A stretch of 64,000 nt of DNA from Halomarina salina (GTDB lineage: Archaea; Halobacteriota; Halobacteria; Halobacteriales; Haloarculaceae): the NCBI RefSeq assembly GCF_023074835.1, contig NZ_JALLGW010000001.1, positions 1,860,001 to 1,924,000 on the forward strand. Reading direction: 5' to 3'. Under the pieces are notes generated by a model. That model had not been told where the DNA came from, did no database searches, and worked only from the letters and a program-made list of their open reading frames with translations. Positions 23,366 to 32,092 of the stretch are shown piece by piece. The position numbers were made by a program, and so were the translations under genes. The stretch's first letter is position 1. Every line of letters begins with the position of its first letter.

Positions 23366-23785
23366 TCAGTCGCTCACCGCGACCCACACCGCCAGCGCGG
23401 CGAGCACCAGCGCGGGCAACAGCGGCAGCGTGAGGTAGGCGTCGCGCCAGGTCAGCCCCAGCGACTGGAGGACCCCCTCCGAGTACGGCACCAGCAGGAT
23501 GACGACCGGGATGCAGACGAACGCGACGAACAGCGCCGCGACGAGCAGCCACCCTCTCGCGCCGAACTCCTCGGACTGGGGAACCTCCGGGTGGTACGCC
23601 CGCGTCGTCCGCGGTCCGTCACCGCCATCGCCGCCGTCCCCGTCGCCGCCGGTATCGCTCCGCTGTCCCCCCGGGAAGTTCGAGGGGTCGTGGACGTAGC
23701 CGCCACTGCTCGACCGGCCGCCGTTCGACCGCCCGCCGCCCGACGGACCGCTGTCGGCTGCGTCCCCCGTCGCCTCCTCAGCCAT
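23366..23785 (-). CDS. membrane protein with Gly/Ser-rich acidic head
   Basis: A 139-residue protein of unknown function. The first 60 residues are a disordered Gly/Ser/Asp segment (GGGRSNGGRSSSGG, DGDGGDGGDG). They are followed by two transmembrane helices at about residues 78-100 and 115-137. Its ATG overlaps the stop of the upstream zinc dehydrogenase gene by 8 nt, so it is translated from the same message. No motif identifies its role. Confidence 0.65.
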   Translation of the reverse strand: MAEEATGDAADSGPSGGGRSNGGRSSSGGYVHDPSNFPGGQRSDTGGDGDGGDGGDGPRTTRAYHPEVPQSEEFGARGWLLVAALFVAFVCIPVVILLVPYSEGVLQSLGLTWRDAYLTLPLLPALVLAALAVWVAVSD

Positions 23786-24824
23786 CGTACTCGTCGTCGG
23801 GGACGACGACGACCTTCCCGAACCCCTCGCGGTCCTGGAGCATCTCGTGGGCGCGCTGGGCCTCGCTCATCGGCAGGACCTCGCGGATGCGCGGTTCGAA
23901 CGTCCCGTCCCACACCAGCGGGAGCACGTCGTCTATCTCGCCGGGCGTCGCCATCGTCGAGCCGAGGAGTTCCAGCTGATTCCAAAACATGCGGTTGATG
24001 TTCGTCTCGGCCTTCGGCCCCGTCGTCGCGCCGCAGGTGACGAGACGGCCACCCTTCGTCAGCGCCTTCGTCGAGTCGTCCCACGTCGCCGGACCGATGT
24101 GGTCGACGACGACGTCGACGCCCCGGCCGTCGGTCTCCTCGTAGACGAAGTCGGCGAACGACTCCTCCTCGTAGTTGACGACGTGGTCAGCACCGCAGTC
24201 GCGGGCGTGGTCGAGTTTCTCCTCGGTGCTGGCGGTGGCGAACACCTCCGCCCCCGCGTGGTCGGCGATCTGGACCGCCGCGTGGCCGACGCCGCCGGAC
24301 GCGCCGAGCACGAGGATCGACTCGCCCTGCTGGAGGTCGGCGCGGGTCATCAGCATCCGCCACGCGGTCTGGAAGACGAGCGACGCGCTGGCGGCCGTCT
24401 CCCAGTCGACGTGGTCGGGCACCGCGACCAGGTTCTCGACGGGGACGGCAGTCTGCTCGGAGTGGACACCCCGGACGTGTTCGCCCATGATGTGGTAGTT
24501 GACGCACTCGGACTGCTCGCCGTCGCGGCAGTGCTCGCACTCGCCGCAGTACCGGCCCGCACAGACGGCGACGTGGTCGCCCTCGTCGAAGCGCGTCACG
24601 TTCGCGCCGACCTCGCTGACGACGCCCGCCGCGTCGCTGCCGGGGATGTGTGGCATCTCCAGGTCGACGCCGGGTAACCCGCGTCGCGTCCACACGTCGA
24701 GGTGGTTCAGCGCCCCCGCTTTCACGTCCACCAGGACCTCGTCGTCCCCTACCTCCGGGTCCGGGAACTCGTCGTACTCCAGCACGTCAGTCTCGCCGTG
24801 CTCGCCGAACTGGACAGCCTTCAT
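23778..24824 (-). CDS. zinc-binding alcohol dehydrogenase family protein (MDR)
   Basis: A 348-residue medium-chain dehydrogenase/reductase. The catalytic region has ALNHLDVWTRRG and HIPGSDAAGVV. The structural zinc lobe CAGRYCGECEHCRDGEQSEC provides four Cys near residues 89-108. The NAD(P) motif LVLGASGGVGHAAVQIA is near 170-186. ALNHLD replaces the catalytic-zinc Cys of classical alcohol dehydrogenases, so it may be quinone-reductase-like while keeping the structural zinc. The ATG at 24824 gives the usual MKAVQF start. The substrate is unknown. It overlaps the downstream membrane-protein gene. Confidence 0.85.
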   Translation of the reverse strand: MKAVQFGEHGETDVLEYDEFPDPEVGDDEVLVDVKAGALNHLDVWTRRGLPGVDLEMPHIPGSDAAGVVSEVGANVTRFDEGDHVAVCAGRYCGECEHCRDGEQSECVNYHIMGEHVRGVHSEQTAVPVENLVAVPDHVDWETAASASLVFQTAWRMLMTRADLQQGESILVLGASGGVGHAAVQIADHAGAEVFATASTEEKLDHARDCGADHVVNYEEESFADFVYEETDGRGVDVVVDHIGPATWDDSTKALTKGGRLVTCGATTGPKAETNINRMFWNQLELLGSTMATPGEIDDVLPLVWDGTFEPRIREVLPMSEAQRAHEMLQDREGFGKVVVVPDDEYDG

Positions 24825-24961
24825 GGTCGGGCGTCCGGGTGCCCCGCGCAAAACCCTGCCGATGAGTGGCACGCTCGCCGGTTCCGGGTCGTCCGTCGGT
24901 CGTCGCTGGCTTCGCGTCGCCGCTGGTTTCGCGTCGTTGGGTGGTCACCGTCGAGCGTCCG

Positions 24962-24970
24962 AGATTTATG
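24962..24970 (+). promoter_or_regulatory. TATA-like box for the MoaB gene
   Basis: AGATTTATG ends 25 nt before the ATG at 24995. The ATG inside this box (24968) is therefore not the likely start. Confidence 0.5.
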
Positions 24971-24994
24971 TCACCACCCGTCGAACGCCCGGCC

Positions 24995-25567
24995 ATGAGC
25001 GACGATCGCCCAGCGTCGGGGCACGAACACGGCGAATCGGGGACGCACGACCACCACCACCACGACCTCGACCGCCTGTCGATGGCGGTCGTCACCGTCT
25101 CCTCGACGCGGGGGGCGAGCGACGACGCCGCCGGCGACGCCATCGAGGAGGAACTCAGGGCCGCCGACAACGAGGTCGAGACGCGCTTCGTCGTCCCGGA
25201 CGACGCGGCGGCGGTGACCGAGGCCGTCCGAGAGGCAGTGGGCGACGCGTCGGTCGACGCCGTGGTCACGACCGGCGGGACGGGCGTCACGCCCGACGAC
25301 GTGACCGTCGAGGCGGTGGAGGCGCTGTTCGAGAAACACCTTCCCGGCTTCGGCGAACTGTTCCGCACCTTCTCGCGCGAGGAGGTCGGCACCCGCGTCG
25401 TCGGGACGCGCGCGACGGCGGGCATCGTCCCCCGCGACGAGGACGCCCCGGACGGGGACGGCGTGCCGGTCTTCTCGCTCCCCGGCAGCGAGAACGCCGC
25501 CCGCCTCGGGACGAGGGACATCATCGTCCCCGAAGCGCCCCACCTCGCGGGGCTGGCCCGCCGGTGA
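24995..25567 (+). CDS. moaB: molybdenum cofactor biosynthesis protein MoaB/MogA type
   Basis: A 190-residue MoaB-family protein that adenylylates molybdopterin before metal insertion. The MPT-binding strand TVSSTRGASDDAAGD is near residues 35-49 and the TTGGTGVTPDDVT motif near 90-102. FGELFRTFSREEVGTR and FSLPGSENAARLG complete the family pattern. The first 28 residues are a His/Asp-rich extension (HDHHHHDLD) that could bind metal (inference). Its TGA overlaps the GTG of the next gene (GTGA), so the two are co-translated. Confidence 0.87.
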   Translation: MSDDRPASGHEHGESGTHDHHHHDLDRLSMAVVTVSSTRGASDDAAGDAIEEELRAADNEVETRFVVPDDAAAVTEAVREAVGDASVDAVVTTGGTGVTPDDVTVEAVEALFEKHLPGFGELFRTFSREEVGTRVVGTRATAGIVPRDEDAPDGDGVPVFSLPGSENAARLGTRDIIVPEAPHLAGLARR

Positions 25568-26379
25568 CGGTCCTCGTCGTCGGGGCCAGCGGCTACCTCG
25601 GCCGCTCGGTCGTCGACGCGCTCCGGGACGCGGGCGTGGATACCCGCGGCACCTACTACAGCAACGCCATCGAGGGGGCGACGCACCGGTACGACTTCTT
25701 CGCCGACACACCAGACGTGCTCCCGCTCTCGGCCGTCGACGCGGTGGTGTTCGCGGCGCACGTCGAGCGCACCGACCACGAGTTCGAGGCGTTCGCGGCC
25801 GCCGCCGAACGATTCGTCGAGGCCGTCGACCTCGCCGGGCCGCGACTCGTCTACGTCTCCAGCGCGGGCGTGTTCGACGGCGAGGGTCGCAACTACGACG
25901 AGTCGACCACGCCGACCCCGAAGTCGCGCTACGGCCGCCGACTCCGGTGGTTCGAGGGGTGCGTCGCCGACCACCCTGACGCCTGCTGGTTCCGGGCCGA
26001 CTACCTGTTCGGCCACTCGCGCGGGACGCTCGACAGACGGCTCTCGCGGACCCGGCGGCTGGTCCGCGAGGGGCGGCGCGTCCCGTACTACGCGGACATG
26101 TGGAAGAGTCCGTGTCACGTCCGCGAGGCGGGCCGGGCGCTGGCGACGCTCGCGCGCGACGACGCGACCGGCGCGGTCCACGCCCCGGCCCCGCGGACGA
26201 GCGCCTGGGCGTTCCACCGCGCGGGGATGACCGCGCTCGGCGAGGCGGCGCGTCTCGTCGTCCCCGAACCGATGCCCGACGACCCGGCGCTCCACCGCGA
26301 CTCCTCGCTCTCCTCGTCGCGGTTCGAGGAACTGTGCGGGTTCAGGCCCCGGTCGGTCGTCAGAGCGATGCGGGGCTGA
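25564..26379 (+). CDS. NAD(P)-dependent sugar reductase/epimerase (RmlD-like SDR)
   Basis: A 271-residue extended short-chain dehydrogenase. VLVVGASGYLGRSVVDALRD at residues 3-22 is the cofactor motif. RLVYVSSAGVFDGEGRNYDE has the SSAGVF segment of dTDP-4-dehydrorhamnose reductases, and KSRYGRRLR contributes the catalytic Tyr/Lys region, although the spacing (YGRRLRW) departs from the usual YxxxK. So activity is uncertain. Its GTG start overlaps the moaB stop. The last 20 nt overlap the convergent membrane-protein gene. Confidence 0.75.
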   Translation: MTVLVVGASGYLGRSVVDALRDAGVDTRGTYYSNAIEGATHRYDFFADTPDVLPLSAVDAVVFAAHVERTDHEFEAFAAAAERFVEAVDLAGPRLVYVSSAGVFDGEGRNYDESTTPTPKSRYGRRLRWFEGCVADHPDACWFRADYLFGHSRGTLDRRLSRTRRLVREGRRVPYYADMWKSPCHVREAGRALATLARDDATGAVHAPAPRTSAWAFHRAGMTALGEAARLVVPEPMPDDPALHRDSSLSSSRFEELCGFRPRSVVRAMRG

Positions 26380-26797
26380 CGCTCCGCCGGTACATGCGGC
26401 GCGCACCGTGTTCAAGGAGTGCGGCGAGGAGGACGACCGGTGCGACGAGCCACGAGTATAGCACGACGACGACGGGAACCGCGTCGAACCCCGCCGGTGC
26501 CCGGACGCCCACGGTCCACGAGAACCAGACGAACGCGAGGACGACGACCACCAGCGGCGTGACCAGGCCGGCCCGTCCGTAGAACGCGACCGGCGCACCG
26601 ACGACCAGAAACGACGTGACGACGACCACCAGGAGCATCGCGCCGTCGGTGGCGACCCAGTCGGCCGACAGGTCGGCGAGCGCCGGCACCGTCCAGTCGT
26701 GCACGAGGAACCCGAGGAGTGCGGTGAACAGCAGGAACCCCGCCCAGCAGACGACCCCGTCGACGACCGCCTTCCGGAGGGTGCGCGGAGGACTCAT
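26360..26797 (-). CDS. four-helix membrane protein, unknown function
   Basis: A 145-residue protein with a short basic N-terminus (MSPPRTLRKAVVDG) and helices at about residues 12-32, 48-70, 75-95 and 108-130. It ends in a basic tail (EHGARRMYRRSVSPASL) that overlaps the convergent reductase gene by 20 nt. The ATG at 26797 is chosen; a GTG at 26836 would add 13 residues. No domain is recognised. Confidence 0.65.
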   Translation of the reverse strand: MSPPRTLRKAVVDGVVCWAGFLLFTALLGFLVHDWTVPALADLSADWVATDGAMLLVVVVTSFLVVGAPVAFYGRAGLVTPLVVVVLAFVWFSWTVGVRAPAGFDAVPVVVVLYSWLVAPVVLLAALLEHGARRMYRRSVSPASL

Positions 26798-26867
26798 CCG
26801 CCACACTTCGTCGTCTGCTGACAAAAACGTACTCACCGACCGACCGGTGGTCTACGCCCCCGGTGAG

Positions 26868-27182
26868 TCAGTTCGGGAGCGGGCACAGCGAGGCGGTGAA
26901 CACCGCCACCTCGTCGCTCTCGTTGCGCGCGCCGTGGGGGACGCCGCGGTCGTGGAGGACGACGCCCGGTGCCGTGACTGTCTCCTCCTCGTCGCCCTGG
27001 ACGACCACCACCTCCCCCTGCAGGACGTGGAACACGTTCGTCGCGTTGTCGTGTTCGTGCGTCGAGAGCGACGCCCCGGGACCGAGCGCGAAGTACTTCA
27101 CCAGCACGTCGTCGGTGACGACGAGTTCGCCGGACGTTCGTTCTCCCTCCGCTGGCTCGTCGAACTCGAAACGGTCGAGCAT
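26868..27182 (-). CDS. cupin domain-containing protein
   Basis: A 104-residue single-domain cupin, a small beta-barrel that often binds a metal. Motif 1 is GASLSTHEHDNATNVFHVLQG (metal-type His-x-His, then Glu replaced by Asn/Asp positions), and motif 2 is PGVVLHDRGVPHGARN with its His. The function is not predictable; such proteins act as dioxygenases, isomerases or sensors. It is divergent from the aldo/keto reductase at 27326. Confidence 0.85.
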   Translation of the reverse strand: MLDRFEFDEPAEGERTSGELVVTDDVLVKYFALGPGASLSTHEHDNATNVFHVLQGEVVVVQGDEEETVTAPGVVLHDRGVPHGARNESDEVAVFTASLCPLPN

Positions 27183-27325
27183 GGTCGGAGGTGGGTCGGA
27201 GACGACTTCAATCGACGGCCGTCACGACGAACCGGCGGACCGTGCCGAGGATTCGTTCCGACTCGTCAGACAATCGCGCGACGTCGGCGGTAAGCTATTC
27301 CCGCGGGGCGGTCCTACGGCGGACC

Positions 27326-28150
27326 ATGGAGATGGAGTACGTCACCGTCCAGGGCGTCGAGGTTCCGAAACTCGGTCTCGGGACGTGGCGGCTGACCGGC
27401 GACGACTGTCGCAGCGCCGTCGAGACCGCGCTCGAACTCGGCTACCGACACGTCGACACCGCACAGGCGTACGGGAACGAACGACAGGTCGGCGCGGCCA
27501 TCGCGTCGAGCGACGTCGACCGAGAGGACGTCTTCCTGACCTCGAAGCTGAAAGGCGGAAACCGCGACTACGACGGTGTCCTGCGCTCGACCGACGAGAG
27601 CCTCGCGAAACTCCGGACCGACCACCTCGACCTGCTCCTGATTCACTGGCCGAACCGTCGCGTCCCGACCCGCGAGACGCTCGACGCGATGGCCGAACTC
27701 GTCGAGAACGGGTCGGTGAAGCACGTCGGCGTCAGCAACTTCAAGCGCGAGGCGCTCGCGGAGGCCCGCGACTACGCCGACGTCCCCATCTTCACCGACC
27801 AGGTGCAGTTCCACCCCTACTGGGACCAGACCGACCTGCTCGACTACTGTGACATCCACGACGTGCTGCTGACGGCGTACAGCCCACTCGGTCACGGCGG
27901 CGTCCTCAGGGACCCCGTCCTCGCCGAGGTCGGCGAGGAGTACGACAAGTCGCCCGCGCAGGTCGCGCTGCGGTGGGTCACGCAGCACGAACCGGTCGCC
28001 ACGATTCCGAAGGCGACGAGCCGAGAGCACCTCGAAGCCAACCTCGAAGTGTTCGACTTCGAACTCACCGACGAGGAGATGGAGCGCATCCGTCAGCCCT
28101 CGAAGCTCCGCACGCTCTCGGGGGTCGTCCGGTCGCGCTCGCCGCTGTAA
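27326..28150 (+). CDS. aldo/keto reductase
   Basis: A 274-residue (beta/alpha)8 NADPH-dependent carbonyl reductase. The catalytic tetrad is complete: Asp44 and Tyr49 in VDTAQAYGNE, Lys74 in LTSKL and His107 in LLIHWPN. The cofactor end has IPKATSREHLEAN, the usual IPK-x-S/T motif. It is close to the 2,5-diketo-gluconate reductase group by pattern; the natural substrate is unknown. ATGs at 27326 and 27332 are both possible and differ by two residues. Confidence 0.9.
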   Translation: MEMEYVTVQGVEVPKLGLGTWRLTGDDCRSAVETALELGYRHVDTAQAYGNERQVGAAIASSDVDREDVFLTSKLKGGNRDYDGVLRSTDESLAKLRTDHLDLLLIHWPNRRVPTRETLDAMAELVENGSVKHVGVSNFKREALAEARDYADVPIFTDQVQFHPYWDQTDLLDYCDIHDVLLTAYSPLGHGGVLRDPVLAEVGEEYDKSPAQVALRWVTQHEPVATIPKATSREHLEANLEVFDFELTDEEMERIRQPSKLRTLSGVVRSRSPL

Positions 28151-28190
28151 GGCGCTATAGCTTTTCCCGCTGGAAGCGAAACGTGCAGTC

Positions 28191-29084
28191 ATGCCCACAG
28201 AACTGCGACCTGGCTGCTGGCTCATCGAACTGACCGGGGTGAACGCCTACCTCGTCGAGGACGTGACGGGCGAGGCGACCGCCGAGGACCGAGCGACGAC
28301 CCGCGAGGACCCCATCTCCGTCGACCTCTCGGGGGAGGAAGGCGAGGCGGCCGCCTCGGAAGCGGAGAGCGATGCCGCCGCCGAACCCGCCGACTCCGAC
28401 GGTGAGAGCGACGGCGACGAGGACGCCGAGAGCGACTACAGCGCGGCGGCCGAGGACGCCGACGATGCCGAGGACGCGGAACGGAGCGTCCTCACGCTCG
28501 TCGACGCGGGGTCGCCGTGGGACGCCGCGAAGGTGGAACGGGCCATCGAGGAGACGGGACACACGCTCGCCGACGTCGAACGCGTCCTCGTCACGCACTT
28601 CGACGTCGACCACGTCGGCGGCCTCTCGCGACTCGACCTGCCGAACGCGACGGTGTACATGGGGTCGCCCGACGCCGACTACCTCACCGGTCGCGAGACG
28701 CCGCCGGTCGACGGGCACAAGGGTGCCCTCCAGCGCGTCGTCTCGCCGTTCGTCGAGGCCGACCTCGACGTGCAGGTCGTCAACGACGGCGACCAGGTGG
28801 GGAGCTTCACCGTCTACGAGACGCCCGGTCACACCGAGGGCCACGTCGCGTACGTCAGCAGCGACCTCTCGGTGGCGTTCGTGGGGGACCTCGTCCGCGA
28901 GTCCGACGGCGACCTCGAACCGTCGCCGTGGATCATCAGCCACGACACCGCGGCCGTCGCCGACTCCATCCACGACCTCGCGGACCGCGAACCGGCCGTC
29001 GAGGTGCTCGGCATGGGCCACGGCGTCCCGTTCCTGCGCGGCGGGAGCGTCCGCCTCGCACAACTCGGCCAGCAGGTCGACTGA
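28191..29084 (+). CDS. MBL-fold metallo-hydrolase with acidic insertion
   Basis: A 297-residue metallo-beta-lactamase-fold hydrolase. The metal motif is THFDVDH (His136, Asp138, Asp140, His141), where Asp138 replaces the second His of the usual HxHxDH. The later ligands are in PGHTEGHVAY and GDLV, and the last His is in MGHGVP. Between the first two strands (about residues 26-97) lies an insertion of some 70 residues, almost all Glu, Asp, Ala and Ser. It is probably a flexible loop. The substrate is unknown; glyoxalase-II-like relatives cleave thioesters. Confidence 0.85.
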   Translation: MPTELRPGCWLIELTGVNAYLVEDVTGEATAEDRATTREDPISVDLSGEEGEAAASEAESDAAAEPADSDGESDGDEDAESDYSAAAEDADDAEDAERSVLTLVDAGSPWDAAKVERAIEETGHTLADVERVLVTHFDVDHVGGLSRLDLPNATVYMGSPDADYLTGRETPPVDGHKGALQRVVSPFVEADLDVQVVNDGDQVGSFTVYETPGHTEGHVAYVSSDLSVAFVGDLVRESDGDLEPSPWIISHDTAAVADSIHDLADREPAVEVLGMGHGVPFLRGGSVRLAQLGQQVD

Positions 29085-29164
29085 CCGGACGGCTGGCCCG
29101 AGAAACACCACAGAACCGCGCCTCTCGTCGGCACGCGCAGGCCCGACTCGCTCGACGCTTTCTC

Positions 29165-30319
29165 TCAGTCGCGCTTTGACGCACCGGGCGCCAGTCGCCG
29201 ACCGGCGAGGTAACCGGGGACGCCGACAGCCGTTACCGCGAGCGCACCGACCGCGACGGCCAGCACCGTGACCCAGTCTCTGGACGCCAGTTGCCCGTTC
29301 AGGACCAGCGCGACGACGCCGACCCACGGAGCGACGGCGAGCGCACCGATGGCCTGTCGGGTTCGGTCCCCGGTCGTCGCGCAGTAGCCGACCGCGAACA
29401 GCGCCGCCAGCGGGACGACGACCAGCGGTGCCACGCCCGGTCCCTCTGGGGACACGCCGAACAGCAGGACGTACGCGGTCCCGACCAGTCCGACGAACGC
29501 CGCGGCCACGACGACCAGGGTCACCGTCAATGGTGACAGTCCCAGTCCGTCGTCCGCGGTCCGTGAGCGGACGTAAAGTACGCAGACTGCGGCGACGAGC
29601 AGCGTGGGGACCAGCGCGAGTGCAGCCGCACCGAACAGCAGGGGTGGCGCGTCGGTCTGTACCGTCACCAGCGCGGCCCGGACCCCGCTCGCTGTGGTAC
29701 CGTCCTCGGCGAACGTTATGCGGCCCTCGACGTCGGGGCCGTAGTCGGCGGCCGGGGCGTCGTCGGTCCAGACGACGGCGCTCGCGTTCGTCTCCCCCTC
29801 GCCGTCCGGGCCGTCGACGAGGTGGTAGCCCTCGGGAGCGACGAGCGTCGCGCGGGCGGCCCCGACGTACGCCCACGACTCGCGGTCGGTGCGGTCGAAC
29901 AGGTCGACCGTCAGGACGCCCGCCGAGCGCGTCGCGAGATTCGGAACCCGGTAGGTGGTGACCAGCGTGTCGTTCTCGACCCGTGACCGCGTGTCAATCC
30001 GGTTCTCGCCCGCGGCGTGCCGGTGGAGCGCCCCCTCGACCACCTCGGCGCGGAACGTGTCGTTGGCCGCCAGGTCGTCCGCGCCGTATCGCAGTTCGAC
30101 GCGCTCCGTCCAGCGCGAGGAGCCGTTGGCGAACGACTCGACCGTCACGCTGGAGGTCGCGGGGTCGACGGCGACGCCGTGAACGCCGTCGCCGTCCTGT
30201 CCCATCGTGCAGGTCCCACAGAGCGGTTCGGGCGGCGGTCGTGCCACTGCCGGGGCGACGACCGGGAGCGCCACCAGAACGACCACGAGGAGGCCGAGGA
30301 GCCGTCTGCGGGAGGGCAT
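29165..30319 (-). CDS. exported membrane protein with C-terminal helices, unknown function
   Basis: A 384-residue protein. An N-terminal signal (RRRLLGLLVVVLVALPVVAPAVA) is followed by a short Cys pair CGTCTMGQDG. Next comes an external beta-rich domain to about residue 215, then five or six helices from about 220 to 375. The layout is a surface sensor or assembly protein anchored by a C-terminal membrane bundle. I do not recognise a named family. The ATG at 30319 opens directly on the signal. Confidence 0.65.
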   Translation of the reverse strand: MPSRRRLLGLLVVVLVALPVVAPAVARPPPEPLCGTCTMGQDGDGVHGVAVDPATSSVTVESFANGSSRWTERVELRYGADDLAANDTFRAEVVEGALHRHAAGENRIDTRSRVENDTLVTTYRVPNLATRSAGVLTVDLFDRTDRESWAYVGAARATLVAPEGYHLVDGPDGEGETNASAVVWTDDAPAADYGPDVEGRITFAEDGTTASGVRAALVTVQTDAPPLLFGAAALALVPTLLVAAVCVLYVRSRTADDGLGLSPLTVTLVVVAAAFVGLVGTAYVLLFGVSPEGPGVAPLVVVPLAALFAVGYCATTGDRTRQAIGALAVAPWVGVVALVLNGQLASRDWVTVLAVAVGALAVTAVGVPGYLAGRRLAPGASKRD

Positions 30320-30486
30320 CTACCACGAGGCAACACGTCCACTGGCTTGAACGACCCGGTGACTGAAACGACGGTGTGAGGGTCGGTCGGCGAGGAGGCA
30401 TCGCCGTCCCGTCCGGCGACGCACCAGAACCTGCAAGCACGTCGGCCGACGCCGAACTCTTGAGCGACACGCTCGTAGCGGGGGTG

Positions 30487-30822
30487 ATGAGCAACACCGA
30501 GTCGCTACCCGACGGGTGGTCCGAGGTCGACCACGACCCGCAGGTCGTCGACAAGTACGACGCCCGACAGCCGACGCTGTTCGAGAACGTCGACGGGACG
30601 ACGCTCCAGGTGGTTCCGGAGGTGGGTAACCGGGCCCCGACCGGCGAGGGAGACCACTGGCGGGTCGACAGCGTCGAGGGCGACCCGGCCGCCCCCGAGG
30701 AGACGACGGTGCTCGGCGAACGGGAGGGACGCTCGGACGCGCTGGCGTTCGCTCGCGAGGCGATGGAACACTACAACGAGGCGCGGAGCCTCGACGGCGT
30801 CCGCGAGGAGACCGCGCGGTAG
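30487..30822 (+). CDS. small haloarchaeal protein, unknown function
   Basis: A 111-residue acidic soluble protein. The N-terminus SLPDGWSEVDHDPQVVDKYD and VDGTTLQVVPEV, with a long C-terminal helix ALAFAREAMEHYNEAR, form a compact alpha+beta pattern that is seen in haloarchaea but has no assigned role. The ATG at 30487 is chosen because the coding character starts there. It is convergent with the DUF7126 gene. Confidence 0.6.
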   Translation: MSNTESLPDGWSEVDHDPQVVDKYDARQPTLFENVDGTTLQVVPEVGNRAPTGEGDHWRVDSVEGDPAAPEETTVLGEREGRSDALAFAREAMEHYNEARSLDGVREETAR

Positions 30823-30845
30823 CCGAGGCGCGGTCGGGGGTTCGG

Positions 30846-31175
30846 TCAGCCCTGCGAGACGAGTTCTTCGGCGACGGTGTCGACGTCCATCAGGTCCGGG
30901 TCGACCATCAGCCCCGCACTCGTCCGGGCGAACTCGGGGATGGAGTCACGCGAGTAGACGACGACGCGGAACGACTCGTTCAGTTCGCGGGCGACCGGAA
31001 TCGACGTGGCGAGGCCGACGTCCGTGACGACGAGGGCGTCCGTCTCCTCGATACCGGCCTCGACGAGCGAGTCCCGGTTCGCGGTCCCGGTGGCACGGGC
31101 GACGGTGACGCCGCGTTCTTCGAGGGCCTCGCCCAGACCGTCCGGGTCGGACCCGATGACGACAGCGTGGTTCAT
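30846..31175 (-). CDS. DUF7126-type small Rossmann protein downstream of guaA
   Basis: A 109-residue protein beginning [20 protein letters not shown], with a single Rossmann-like fold resembling TrkA-N subdomains (VTDVGLATSIPVARELN). Haloarchaeal relatives are often mislabelled CTP synthetase because they sit next to pyrG. Its ATG overlaps the guaA stop (TGATG), so it is the last gene of the pyrG-guaA message. A regulatory role in nucleotide synthesis is inferred from context only. A GTG one codon upstream is also possible. Confidence 0.75.
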   Translation of the reverse strand: MNHAVVIGSDPDGLGEALEERGVTVARATGTANRDSLVEAGIEETDALVVTDVGLATSIPVARELNESFRVVVYSRDSIPEFARTSAGLMVDPDLMDVDTVAEELVSQG

Positions 31176-32092
31176 CACTCGTACTCGATTGTCGCCGGTG
31201 GTTTATGTGTGACGTCGTAGACGACGCGGGCGACGTTCGGCAACTGGCCCGTGATGCGACTCTGGATGCGCTGGAGCGTCTCCCAGTCGAGTTCCTGGGC
31301 GCGGGCGGTCATCCCGTCGCGCGACTCGACGGAGCGCACGGAGACGACCCAGCCGTGGACGCGGTTGTCGCCCTTCACGCCCGTCGCTTTCCCGATGACG
31401 GCGGCGAACGCCTGCCACGGCTCGTACGCCTCCAGTTCCTCCTCGACGACGTGGCACGACTCGCGGGCCACCTCGACCTTCTCCTCGGTCACCTCGCCGA
31501 CGATGCGGACGGCGAGACCGGGGCCGGGGAACGGCATCCGCTCGGCGACGAGTTCGTCGAGGCCGAGTTCGCGGGCCACCTCCCGGACCTCGTCCTTGTA
31601 GAGGTCCCGGACGGGTTCGACGAGGCCGTCGAAGTCCACGACGTCGGGGAGGCCGCCGACGTTGTGGTGCGATTTGATGTTCCCCTCGCTCTCGATGCGG
31701 TCGGGGTAGATGGTGCCCTGCACGAGCCACGAGGCCCGCACGTCGGTGGCGACCGTCTCGAACTCGCGGATGAACTGCTCGCCGATGACCTTCCGCTTCT
31801 CCTCGGGGTCGGTGACGCCCGAGAGCGCGTCGAGGAACCGGCCCTGCGCCTCGACGATCTCGAGGCTGTCCATGTAGTCGAACGTCTCGCGAATCTGGTC
31901 GGTCTCGCCCTTCCGCATCAGACCGGTGTCGACGTAGACGGGCGTGAGACGGTCGCCGATGGCCTCGTAGGCCAGCGCCGCGGCGACCGAGGAGTCGACG
32001 CCGCCCGACAGGGCGATGAGCGCCCGGTCGTCGCCGACTTCCTCGCGAATCTCCTCGACGGCCTCGTCGACGAACGTCGGCGCGTCGACCAT
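31175..32092 (-). CDS. guaA: GMP synthase subunit B (glutamine-hydrolysing, ATP-PPase)
   Basis: The 305-residue ATP-pyrophosphatase subunit of archaeal two-subunit GMP synthetase, which aminates XMP to GMP. The PP-loop SGGVDSS is at residues 29-35. [15 protein letters not shown] and the C-terminal dimerisation tail ending PPATIEYE are standard. The glutaminase subunit (guaAa) is encoded elsewhere, as is normal in archaea. It overlaps pyrG upstream by one base and the DUF7126 gene downstream, so guanine and cytosine nucleotide synthesis are expressed together. Confidence 0.93.
   Translation of the reverse strand: MVDAPTFVDEAVEEIREEVGDDRALIALSGGVDSSVAAALAYEAIGDRLTPVYVDTGLMRKGETDQIRETFDYMDSLEIVEAQGRFLDALSGVTDPEEKRKVIGEQFIREFETVATDVRASWLVQGTIYPDRIESEGNIKSHHNVGGLPDVVDFDGLVEPVRDLYKDEVREVARELGLDELVAERMPFPGPGLAVRIVGEVTEEKVEVARESCHVVEEELEAYEPWQAFAAVIGKATGVKGDNRVHGWVVSVRSVESRDGMTARAQELDWETLQRIQSRITGQLPNVARVVYDVTHKPPATIEYE

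Noticed and set aside
24787-26598. Long minus-strand frame opposite moaB and the sugar reductase
   Set aside because: Arg/Ser-rich low-quality translation opposite two recognisable genes.
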